Source of the DNA: Candidatus Krumholzibacteriia bacterium | Lineage (GTDB): Bacteria; Krumholzibacteriota; Krumholzibacteriia; Krumholzibacteriales; Krumholzibacteriaceae | Direction: 5' to 3' | Assembly (NCBI GenBank): GCA_026387805.1 | Contig: JAPLKY010000277.1 | Location: forward strand, 1 to 6,979 | Length of the DNA stretch: 6,979 nt | In this document: positions 1 to 5,599 of the stretch, in pieces | Layout: each line of letters starts with the position of its first letter | Position numbering within the stretch: position 1 is the stretch's first letter | Program-made: the position numbers and the translations under genes | Notes under the pieces: generated by a model | Database searches by the model: none | What the model saw: only the letters and a program-made list of their open reading frames with translations | Told to the model about the DNA's origin: nothing

Positions 1-450
1 CTCCACGTCCGCGAGGATACGCTCGCGCTCTACGGCTTTCCCGACGAAAACGAGCGGCACCTGTTCCGGATGCTCATCGGCGTGAGCGGCGTGGGGCCCA
101 AGCTCGCGCTCTCGGTCCTCGCGCTCACCGGCGCCGGCGAGCTCGCCCGCATCATCCACGAGGAGAAGGCCAAGTCGCTCGTCTCCATCCCGGGAATCGG
201 GAAGAAGACCGCGGAACGGATCATTCTCGAGCTCAAGGACAAGATCGAGCTCGAACGCTATCTCCCCGCGGTGGCCGCCGCGGAAGCGGGCATGCCGCGC
301 GAGCTCTTCGAGGAGGCGGTTACCGCCCTCGAATCGATCGGTCTCTCGCGGGCGAACGCGATCAAGGCGCTCGAACGGGTGAACGTATCGGCGCTCGGAG
401 CCGCGTACCGCGTCGAGGATCTCGTGCGGGAGGCGCTGAAGGCGATATAG
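1..450 (+). CDS. ruvA: Holliday junction branch migration protein RuvA, C-terminal part (5' end outside window)
   Basis: RuvA binds the four-way Holliday junction as a tetramer and loads the RuvB motor for branch migration in recombinational repair. The window opens in frame at base 1 and holds 149 residues up to a TAG stop. Compared with the roughly 200-residue family, about 55 residues of the N-terminal OB-fold domain are missing. The first residues (LHVREDTLALYGF) match the end of that domain. Two helix-hairpin-helix motifs follow: GVSGVGPKLAL at about residues 27-37 and SIPGIGKKTAERI at about 64-76. After a short linker comes the RuvB-binding domain III (about 98-149). The stop lies 3 nt before the ruvB start, so the two are almost certainly co-transcribed. 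ruvC, a frequent upstream neighbour, would lie outside the window. The identification is firm; the true start cannot be seen. Confidence 0.96.
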   Translation, partial: LHVREDTLALYGFPDENERHLFRMLIGVSGVGPKLALSVLALTGAGELARIIHEEKAKSLVSIPGIGKKTAERIILELKDKIELERYLPAVAAAEAGMPRELFEEAVTALESIGLSRANAIKALERVNVSALGAAYRVEDLVREALKAI

Positions 451-453
451 ACG

Positions 454-1503
454 ATGGAGCGAAAGGGAATCGATAAGGCGCCTGCGAGCTTCATCACCGA
501 TCCGAAGGTGACGCCGGACGAGGTCCAGTCCGAGTCGAGGCTCAGGCCGAAAACGCTCGACGAGTTCGTCGGGCAGTCGAAGGTGAAGGAGAATCTCACC
601 GTCTTCATCGAGGCGGCGAAGCAGCGCGGCGAGCCTCTCGATCACGTGCTCCTCTACGGCCCGCCCGGCCTCGGGAAGACCACGCTCGCCCATATCATCG
701 CGCACGAGCTCGGCGTCGCGATCAGGACCACGTCGGGCCCCGTGTTTCAGAACGCGGCCGAGCTTCTCGGCATTCTCACGCAGATCGAGAAGCGCGACGT
801 CGTGTTCATCGACGAGATACACCGTCTGAGCCGGGTCGTGGAGGAGCATCTCTACCCCGCGATGGAGGAGTTCCGGTGCGAGCTCATCGTCGACAAGGGG
901 CCGCACGCGCGGCACTATTCGATCACGATCGAGCCGTTCACCCTCGTCGGCGCGACGACGCGCGCGGGAATGATCACGCCGCCCATGCGAAGCCGTTTCG
1001 GCGTCGTCGCCCGCCTCGGTTTCTACGCGGCCGAGGATCTCGTCCGCATCGTCAATCGCTCCGCGCAACTCCTCGACATCGAGATCGACGACGAGGGGAC
1101 GAACGAGATCGCCAAGCGATCGCGCGGAACGCCGCGCATCGCAAACCGGCTCCTGCGCCGCGTCCGCGACTTCGCCCAGATCAAGGGGAAGGGGAGAATC
1201 GATCGCGAGATCGCCGATTACGCGCTCGGGATGCTCGAGGTCGATGAGAAGGGATTGAACGAGATGGATCGACGGCTGCTCGCGACGATCATCGAGAAGT
1301 TTTCCGGGGGGCCCGTCGGCATCAGCTCTCTTTCGGTCGCCGTATCCGAGGAAGCGGAAACGATCGAGGACATCTACGAACCCTTCCTTATCCAGGAAGG
1401 CTTGATCCAGCGCACCTCGCGCGGCAGGATGGCGACGGATGCGGGATATCGCCATCTGAGGATAGAGAAATCGGGCGGAGGCAAGCAGCCGGATCTGCTC
1501 TAG
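454..1503 (+). CDS. ruvB: Holliday junction branch migration ATPase RuvB
   Basis: RuvB is the hexameric AAA+ motor that, with RuvA, pumps DNA through Holliday junctions. The 349-residue product is near the usual family size. Seen in order: Walker A GPPGLGKT at 69-76; Walker B with DEIH at 120-123; the sensor 1 region GATTR at 166-170; MRSRFG at 178-183, where R181 aligns with the E. coli arginine finger R174; sensor 2 in GTPRIANRLLRR at 225-236; and the C-terminal winged helix from about 265, including GGPVGI and the GRMAT segment. All key residues are present. The ATG at 454 follows the ruvA stop by 3 nt and has GAAGG at 438-442, inside the end of ruvA, as a likely ribosome-binding site. This suggests translational coupling. 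The stop is TAG. The product should be active. Confidence 0.98.
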   Translation: MERKGIDKAPASFITDPKVTPDEVQSESRLRPKTLDEFVGQSKVKENLTVFIEAAKQRGEPLDHVLLYGPPGLGKTTLAHIIAHELGVAIRTTSGPVFQNAAELLGILTQIEKRDVVFIDEIHRLSRVVEEHLYPAMEEFRCELIVDKGPHARHYSITIEPFTLVGATTRAGMITPPMRSRFGVVARLGFYAAEDLVRIVNRSAQLLDIEIDDEGTNEIAKRSRGTPRIANRLLRRVRDFAQIKGKGRIDREIADYALGMLEVDEKGLNEMDRRLLATIIEKFSGGPVGISSLSVAVSEEAETIEDIYEPFLIQEGLIQRTSRGRMATDAGYRHLRIEKSGGGKQPDLL

Positions 1504-1528
1504 AGGCTCACGCGAAAACCGGTCGACC

Positions 1529-2584
1529 ATGAAACTCAGCGACTTCGATTACGAGCTTCCCCGGGAGCTCGTCGCGCAACATCCTCCGAAGCTGCGCGAC
1601 GAGAGCCGGCTCATCGTCCTCAATCGCTCGGGCGGGGATATCAGGGAAACGCTCTTCTCGAATTTTCCGCGCTTTCTCCAGGAGGGAGACATCCTCGCCG
1701 TCAACGAAACGCGCGTCATACCGGCGCGGATCCTGTGCAGGAGAAAGAGCGGGGGGCTCGTCGAAATCTTCCTCGTGAGGCGCGTTTCCGCCCGGCGATG
1801 GATCGCGATGCTGCGGCCGGCGAGCAAGCTCCGCGAGGGAGAGTCCGTGCTCGTCGGGGAGGGTGAGCTCGAGATCGCGATCGGCGCGAGCGCCGGCGAG
1901 GGGGAATGGCACGTGATCCTTCCCGCCGCGATCGAGGAGAACCGGTTTCTCGAGGAACATGGACACGTCCCGCTTCCGCCCTATATCAAGCGCGAGGACG
2001 ACGACCGCGACCGCGAGCGCTACCAGACGATCTACGCCCGCCGCGACGGTTCGGTCGCGGCGCCCACCGCGGGGCTCCATTTTACCGAAGAGGTTCTCTT
2101 CGACGTCAAGCGCCGGGGCGTGACGATCGTGCCCGTCACGCTGCACGTCGGCCCCGGGACGTTTCGTCCGCTCGCCAACGAGACGGTCGAGGAAAACCGG
2201 CTCGAGCCGGAGTTCGCGCTCGTGAGGAAGGATAACTGGGACGAGATCAGGGATGCCCGCCGTTCGGGAAGAAGACTCATCGCGGTCGGCACGACGACGA
2301 CGCGCGTTCTCGAGACGCTCGCGGCCGGCGCGTTGGCGAACCAGGAGGAGCGCGTCATCGACGGGGAGACGTATCTCGCGGGAACGACCGATCTCTTCAT
2401 CTATCCGGGATACCGGTTCAGAATCGTCGACGCGCTTCTCACGAACCTCCATCTGCCCAAATCGAGCCTGCTCCTCCTCGTCGCCGCGTTCACGGACAGG
2501 GAGACGGTGCTCAGGACGTACGAGTGGGCGATCGGGAGGAAGTTCAGGTTCTTCAGCTACGGGGACGTGATGTTCATCCGGTAG
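1529..2584 (+). CDS. queA: S-adenosylmethionine:tRNA ribosyltransferase-isomerase QueA
   Basis: QueA moves and isomerises the ribosyl part of S-adenosylmethionine onto preQ1 at position 34 of tRNA to make epoxyqueuosine; it acts after Tgt. The 351 residues match the family in length. Family signatures seen are MKLSDFDYELP at the start, NETRVIPARI (59-68), PLPPYIKR (148-155), GSVAAPTAGLHFT (174-186), TLHVGPGTF (204-212), AVGTTTTRVLET (252-263), DLFIYPGYRF (288-297), TNLHLPKSSLL (305-315) and RFFSYGDVMFI at the end. The usual HxMHxE segment after HVG.GTF is NRLEPE at 223-228, so both histidines are gone (see findings). The ATG is fixed by the family N-terminus, but no Shine-Dalgarno sequence lies close before it: GAGG at 1503-1506 is 22 nt away, and the palindrome GGTCGACC (1521-1528) abuts the start. 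The gap after ruvB is 25 nt; the stop is TAG. Confidence 0.96.
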   Translation: MKLSDFDYELPRELVAQHPPKLRDESRLIVLNRSGGDIRETLFSNFPRFLQEGDILAVNETRVIPARILCRRKSGGLVEIFLVRRVSARRWIAMLRPASKLREGESVLVGEGELEIAIGASAGEGEWHVILPAAIEENRFLEEHGHVPLPPYIKREDDDRDRERYQTIYARRDGSVAAPTAGLHFTEEVLFDVKRRGVTIVPVTLHVGPGTFRPLANETVEENRLEPEFALVRKDNWDEIRDARRSGRRLIAVGTTTTRVLETLAAGALANQEERVIDGETYLAGTTDLFIYPGYRFRIVDALLTNLHLPKSSLLLLVAAFTDRETVLRTYEWAIGRKFRFFSYGDVMFIR

Positions 2585-2596
2585 CGGGTGCCGCCT

Positions 2597-3748
2597 ATGC
2601 CGTTTGGTTTCACGCTGCGATCGATCGATCCATCGGGGGCGAGGTGCGGTCTCATCGAGACCGATCACGGCCCGGTCGAAACTCCGGCGTTCATGCCGGT
2701 CGGCACGCAGGGCACGGTCAAGACCCTCTCGGCGCGGGACCTCGAGGAGATCGGCGCCGCCATGATCCTCTCGAACACGTACCATCTCTACCTGCGGCCC
2801 GGCGAGAAGCTCATCGAGGAAGCCGGCGGCATCCATCGGTTCATGGGATGGAAGGGTCCCGTTCTCACCGATAGCGGGGGCTTCCAGGTGCTGAGTCTCG
2901 CCGATCTCAACAGGATCGGGGACGAAGGCGTGGAATTCAAATCGCATCTCGACGGCTCCACCCATTTCCTCACTCCCGAACGGGTCGTGGATATCCAGCT
3001 CTCCATCGGTTCCGACGTCATGATGGTCCTCGACGAGTGCGCGGAGTATCCCTGCGATCGCGGACGCGCCGAGAAGGCGGTCGAGCGCACGACGCTCTGG
3101 GCGACGCGGAGTCTCGCCGCGCGCGGGGCGCGCGTGACGCGCGGGGAGTACGAGCGGGTGCTCTTTGGCATCGTTCAGGGCTCTCTGTATCCGGATCTCA
3201 GGGAACGCTCGGCGCGGGAGCTCGTCGCCCTCGATTTCCCCGGTTACGCGATCGGGGGGCTCTCCGTCGGCGAACCGAAGAAGGACACCTTCGACACGGC
3301 CGCCCGCACGGCGAACCTGCTCCCCGCGGACAAGCCGCGCTACCTCATGGGCGTCGGTCACCCCGAGGACATCGTCGAGGCGGTCGCGCGCGGGATCGAT
3401 CTCTTCGACTGCGTCGTGCCGACGCGCAACGCGAGGAACGGGTGCGTATTCACCTCGCGGGGGAAGCTCGTCGTCAGAAACGCGGCATACGCCCGGGACG
3501 GCGCTCCGCTCGATCCCGAGTGCCGCTGCGAGGTGTGCCGGACCTACAGCCGCGCGTACATCCGCCACCTCTTCAACGCGGGAGAAATCCTGGGACCGCG
3601 GCTCGCCACCTATCACAGCCTCTATTTTTACTTGCATCTCCTCTCCGAAATGAGGCAAGTTATACGGGAAGGAAGGTTTTCCCGGTGGAGAGAGGGCTTC
3701 TACCGAGCCTATAGTCCGATCGGCAGCGAATACAATGGGTCCGTTTAA
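2597..3748 (+). CDS. tgt: Queuine/preQ1 tRNA-guanine transglycosylase Tgt
   Basis: Bacterial Tgt swaps guanine 34 in GUN-anticodon tRNAs for preQ1, the step just before QueA in queuosine synthesis. From the ATG at 2597 the product is 383 residues, normal for the family. Visible are VETPAFMPVGTQGTV near the N-terminus; TDSGGFQVLS with the general acid/base Asp at 92; FGIVQGS; GGLSVGEP; and GIDLFDCVVPTR with the nucleophile Asp at 271. The zinc site is formed by C309, C311, C314 (CRCEVC) and H340 (TYHSLYF). All catalytic and metal residues are present. A GTG at 2588 in the same frame would add three residues; ATG 2597 is preferred because it gives the typical MPFGFTL start. Neither candidate has a strong Shine-Dalgarno; GGGTG at 2586-2590 is the best. 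The gap after queA is 12 nt. The TAA stop overlaps the ribosome-binding site of yajC. Confidence 0.97.
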   Translation: MPFGFTLRSIDPSGARCGLIETDHGPVETPAFMPVGTQGTVKTLSARDLEEIGAAMILSNTYHLYLRPGEKLIEEAGGIHRFMGWKGPVLTDSGGFQVLSLADLNRIGDEGVEFKSHLDGSTHFLTPERVVDIQLSIGSDVMMVLDECAEYPCDRGRAEKAVERTTLWATRSLAARGARVTRGEYERVLFGIVQGSLYPDLRERSARELVALDFPGYAIGGLSVGEPKKDTFDTAARTANLLPADKPRYLMGVGHPEDIVEAVARGIDLFDCVVPTRNARNGCVFTSRGKLVVRNAAYARDGAPLDPECRCEVCRTYSRAYIRHLFNAGEILGPRLATYHSLYFYLHLLSEMRQVIREGRFSRWREGFYRAYSPIGSEYNGSV

Positions 3749-3754
3749 AGGAGG
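3747..3754 (+). promoter_or_regulatory. Strong Shine-Dalgarno for yajC overlapping the tgt stop codon
   Basis: AAAGGAGG lies 4 nt before the ATG at 3759 and overlaps the last two bases of the tgt TAA stop (3746-3748). It is the only near-perfect match to the 16S rRNA 3' end before a gene in this window. It decides the yajC start against the in-frame ATG at 3735, which lies inside tgt and has no such site. Confidence 0.85.
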
Positions 3755-3758
3755 AACG

Positions 3759-4085
3759 ATGCACAGTCTATTCTTCGCGTTCAGCAACAATCCGTCGGGA
3801 GGCGCTCAGGGCGGTCCTTCTCTCCTCGTGAGCTTCGTGCCGATTCTCCTGATCTTCGTGATCTTCTATCTTCTCCTCATTCTGCCGCAGCAGAAGAAAC
3901 AGAAGCAGCATCAGAACATGCTCAACACGCTGCGCAAGGGGGACCGCATCGTGACGACCGGCGGCATGTACGGCACGGTCCACGACGTGAAGGATAACCT
4001 GATCGTTCTCAAGATTTCGGAAGAAGTGAAGATCGAGCTCGTCAAGAGCGCCGTTGCCGCCGTTATCGATAGAAAGGCGGAATAG
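3759..4085 (+). CDS. yajC: Preprotein translocase subunit YajC
   Basis: YajC is a small inner-membrane protein that associates with SecDF and the SecYEG channel during protein export. From ATG 3759 the product has 108 residues, typical of the family. It has a short Gly/Pro-rich N-terminus (residues 1-20), one hydrophobic membrane helix at about 22-42 (LLVSFVPILLIFVIFYLLLI), then the family signature PQQKKQKQHQNMLNTLRKGD (43-62), VTTGGMYGTV and a C-terminal small beta domain ending at DRKAE. An ATG at 3735 would add 8 residues but overlaps tgt and lacks a ribosome-binding site. The gene follows tgt by 10 nt, a common arrangement, but secD and secF do not follow; def does. The 42-nt gap after the TAG stop shows no convincing terminator or promoter, only the def ribosome-binding site. 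Confidence 0.96.
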   Translation: MHSLFFAFSNNPSGGAQGGPSLLVSFVPILLIFVIFYLLLILPQQKKQKQHQNMLNTLRKGDRIVTTGGMYGTVHDVKDNLIVLKISEEVKIELVKSAVAAVIDRKAE

Positions 4086-4127
4086 CGGAGCCGCATCGGA
4101 CGGTTTGGTTCCTCCGAGAGGTGGCGC

Positions 4128-4646
4128 ATGGCGGAATCGTTCGACATACGGAAATATGGGGACCGGGTGCTGCGCGGGAAGGGGAAGGTCGTCGAGGAGT
4201 TCGGACCCGAGCTCAAGCCGCTTTTCGAGCGAATGGAAGAGACGATGATAGCGGCGAGGGGAGTCGGCCTCGCCGCTCCGCAGATCGGCCTCTCGAAGCA
4301 GATCGCGATCGTGAATCCCGAGCCGGAAGACGCAACGAAGCTCATCAAGATGGTCAATCCCCGGATCGTCGCGGCTTCGAAGGAGACGGTGAAGATCGAG
4401 GAGGGCTGTCTGAGCGTTCCCGGCGTGAGGGGAGACGTCGAACGCCCCGAGCGCGTCACCGTCGTCTACCGGGACGAGAACGGGAAGGAGCGCACGCTCG
4501 AGGCGGAAGGGATGCTCGCGAGAATCGTGCAGCATGAACTCGACCACCTGAACGGAGTGCTGTTCATCGACAGGCTTTCCTTCGCGAAACGTTCGCTCAT
4601 CAAGGCAAAGCTCAAGAACCTTGCCGGCGGCGGCAAGGAGAAATAG
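4128..4646 (+). CDS. def: Peptide deformylase Def
   Basis: Peptide deformylase removes the N-formyl group from the starting methionine of new proteins at the ribosome. The 172-residue product shows the three family motifs: GVGLAAPQ at 45-52 (oxyanion Gln52), EGCLS at 92-96 (metal ligand Cys94) and QHELDHL at 135-141 (metal ligands His136 and His140, catalytic Glu137). The following NGVLFIDRLS is also typical. The catalytic set is complete, so it should be an active metal-dependent deformylase. The start ATG has GAGAGG (4116-4121) as ribosome-binding site, 6 nt upstream. The TAG stop is separated from the fmt ATG by only 2 nt, and the last codons (AGGG near the C-terminus) encode a perfect hairpin covering the fmt ribosome-binding site. 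Pairing with fmt, which adds the formyl group, is the classic arrangement. Confidence 0.97.
   Translation: MAESFDIRKYGDRVLRGKGKVVEEFGPELKPLFERMEETMIAARGVGLAAPQIGLSKQIAIVNPEPEDATKLIKMVNPRIVAASKETVKIEEGCLSVPGVRGDVERPERVTVVYRDENGKERTLEAEGMLARIVQHELDHLNGVLFIDRLSFAKRSLIKAKLKNLAGGGKEK
4619..4638 (+). promoter_or_regulatory. Perfect 8-bp RNA hairpin masking the fmt ribosome-binding site
   Basis: CCTTGCCG (4619-4626) and CGGCAAGG (4631-4638) are exact reverse complements around a 4-nt loop, GCGG. The 3' arm covers AAGG of the fmt Shine-Dalgarno AAGGAG (4635-4640), 8 nt before the fmt ATG. The whole element lies in the last codons of def. No T-run follows, so it is not a rho-independent terminator. 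Inference: a ribosome finishing def would melt the stem and expose the fmt site, coupling translation of the two genes. The pairing is seen directly; the function is inferred. Confidence 0.55.
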
Positions 4647-4648
4647 CG

Positions 4649-5599
4649 ATGGAGCGACTGGTATTCTTCGGATCCCCCGCCTTCGCCCTGCCCTCCCTCG
4701 AAGCGCTTGCCGCGAGCGAGTTCATGCCGGTGCTCGTCGTGACCCAGCCCGACCGGCCCGCGGGCCGCGGCAAGAAGGTCGTCTCCACTCCGGTCCGCGA
4801 GCTCGCCGAGAACAAGGCCATTCCGGTGAGGATAATCGGGAATTTCCGGGAGAGCGGCGCCCTGGACGATCTCCGCTCGGCCGCTCCCGATTTCCTCGTC
4901 GTCGTCTCGTTCGGGAGGATTCTGCCGAAAGAGGCCCTCGGCATCGCGAAGAAGGGTAATATCAACCTCCACGCCTCGCTGCTGCCGCGGTATCGGGGCG
5001 CGAGCCCCGTCGTCGGCGCGATCGTGAACGGCGATTCCTTCACCGGAGTCACGACCATGGAAATGGCCGAGTCGCTCGATGCCGGTCCGATCTATCTGCA
5101 GACGGTCGTCGGCATCGATCCGATGGAGAACGCGGGGCGGCTCTCGGAGCGGCTCGCGGCCGCGGGAGCTCCGCTTCTCGTCGAAACGCTGCGGCGGATC
5201 GTGCGCGAAGGGCTGCGTCCGGCCCCGCAGCCCGAGGAGGGCGTCGTCAAATCGCCCCTTCTGCGCAAGGAGGACGGGCTCATTCCATGGGAGAAGGACG
5301 CCATCGCCGTGCACAATCACATCCGCGGGATGAATCCCTGGCCGGGGAGCTTCTGCCGGTACCGCGGCGCGTATTTGAAGGTCCACGAGGCGGAGCCCCG
5401 GGACCTCGTCCCCCGCGGGGCGCCGCCGGGCGCCATTCTCGAGGCGAAGGGGGACACGATCCTCGTCTCGTGCGGAAGGGGCGCGGTCCGGCTCCTCACG
5501 CTCCAGGCCGAGGGGAAGCGCGCGCTCGCCGCGTCGGAGTTTCTCCGCGGTTTCGCGCTTGAAGGGGGGGGGATCCTTGGCGGGCGGCTTGATCGATAG
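4649..5599 (+). CDS. fmt: Methionyl-tRNA formyltransferase Fmt
   Basis: Fmt formylates initiator Met-tRNA using 10-formyltetrahydrofolate. The 316 residues match the family. The N-terminal Rossmann-type formyltransferase domain starts FFGSPAFALPSLEAL. It carries QPDRPAGRGKK (33-43), and INLHASLLPRYRGASP (105-120) holds the catalytic N106 and H108. GVTTMEMAESLDAG (133-146) holds the catalytic Asp at 144. A linker with KEDGLIPW (207-214) leads to the C-terminal tRNA-binding OB-like domain (about 220-305), ending in LLTLQAEGKRALAASEFLRG. AAGGAG at 4635-4640 is the ribosome-binding site, inside def and within a hairpin. A run of nine G at 5564-5572 encodes the three glycines at 306-308, and the last codons overlap the start of the PASTA gene. 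The stop is TAG. The function is secure. Confidence 0.97.
   Translation: MERLVFFGSPAFALPSLEALAASEFMPVLVVTQPDRPAGRGKKVVSTPVRELAENKAIPVRIIGNFRESGALDDLRSAAPDFLVVVSFGRILPKEALGIAKKGNINLHASLLPRYRGASPVVGAIVNGDSFTGVTTMEMAESLDAGPIYLQTVVGIDPMENAGRLSERLAAAGAPLLVETLRRIVREGLRPAPQPEEGVVKSPLLRKEDGLIPWEKDAIAVHNHIRGMNPWPGSFCRYRGAYLKVHEAEPRDLVPRGAPPGAILEAKGDTILVSCGRGAVRLLTLQAEGKRALAASEFLRGFALEGGGILGGRLDR
5564..5572 (+). repeat. Homopolymer of nine G at the fmt/PASTA gene junction
   Basis: The bases are preceded by GAA and followed by ATCC. They fall in the fmt codons for Gly306-308 and just before the TTG proposed as the PASTA gene start, where they may also serve as its purine-rich ribosome-binding site. It is a slippage-prone tract: removing one G puts fmt into the reading frame of the PASTA protein, while adding one G ends Fmt early, at a TGA a few codons later. 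Confidence 0.8.

Noticed and set aside
1484..1499. Small hairpin (AGCAG and CTGCT) at the end of ruvB as a possible terminator
   Set aside because: Only 5 bp, inside the coding end, with no T-run; queA follows closely.
3630..3660. Imperfect hairpin (ACTTGC and GCAAGT arms) near the end of tgt
   Set aside because: The stem has a bulge and an 11-nt loop, no T-run follows, and it is inside conserved coding sequence.
3731..3736. TACAAT as a possible -10 promoter box before yajC
   Set aside because: No acceptable -35 box lies about 17 nt upstream, and the predicted transcript would start almost at the ribosome-binding site. It is within tgt coding sequence.
1508..3790. A 760-codon open frame on the minus strand, opposite queA and tgt
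   Set aside because: Its codons line up exactly with the queA and tgt codons, which share a frame, so it stays open merely because these genes avoid TTA, CTA and TCA. The translation is rich in Arg, Glu and Asp and shows no known motif. queA and tgt are certain on the + strand.
4086..4116. CGGAG/CTCCG pairing in the yajC-def gap as a possible terminator or regulatory hairpin
   Set aside because: Five base pairs around a 21-nt loop, with no T-run and competing pairings; not convincing.
3768..4547. A 259-codon open frame on the minus strand across yajC and def
   Set aside because: It is in codon register with both yajC and def, which share a frame, and begins and ends where rare sense codons permit. 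It is a shadow of two certain genes.
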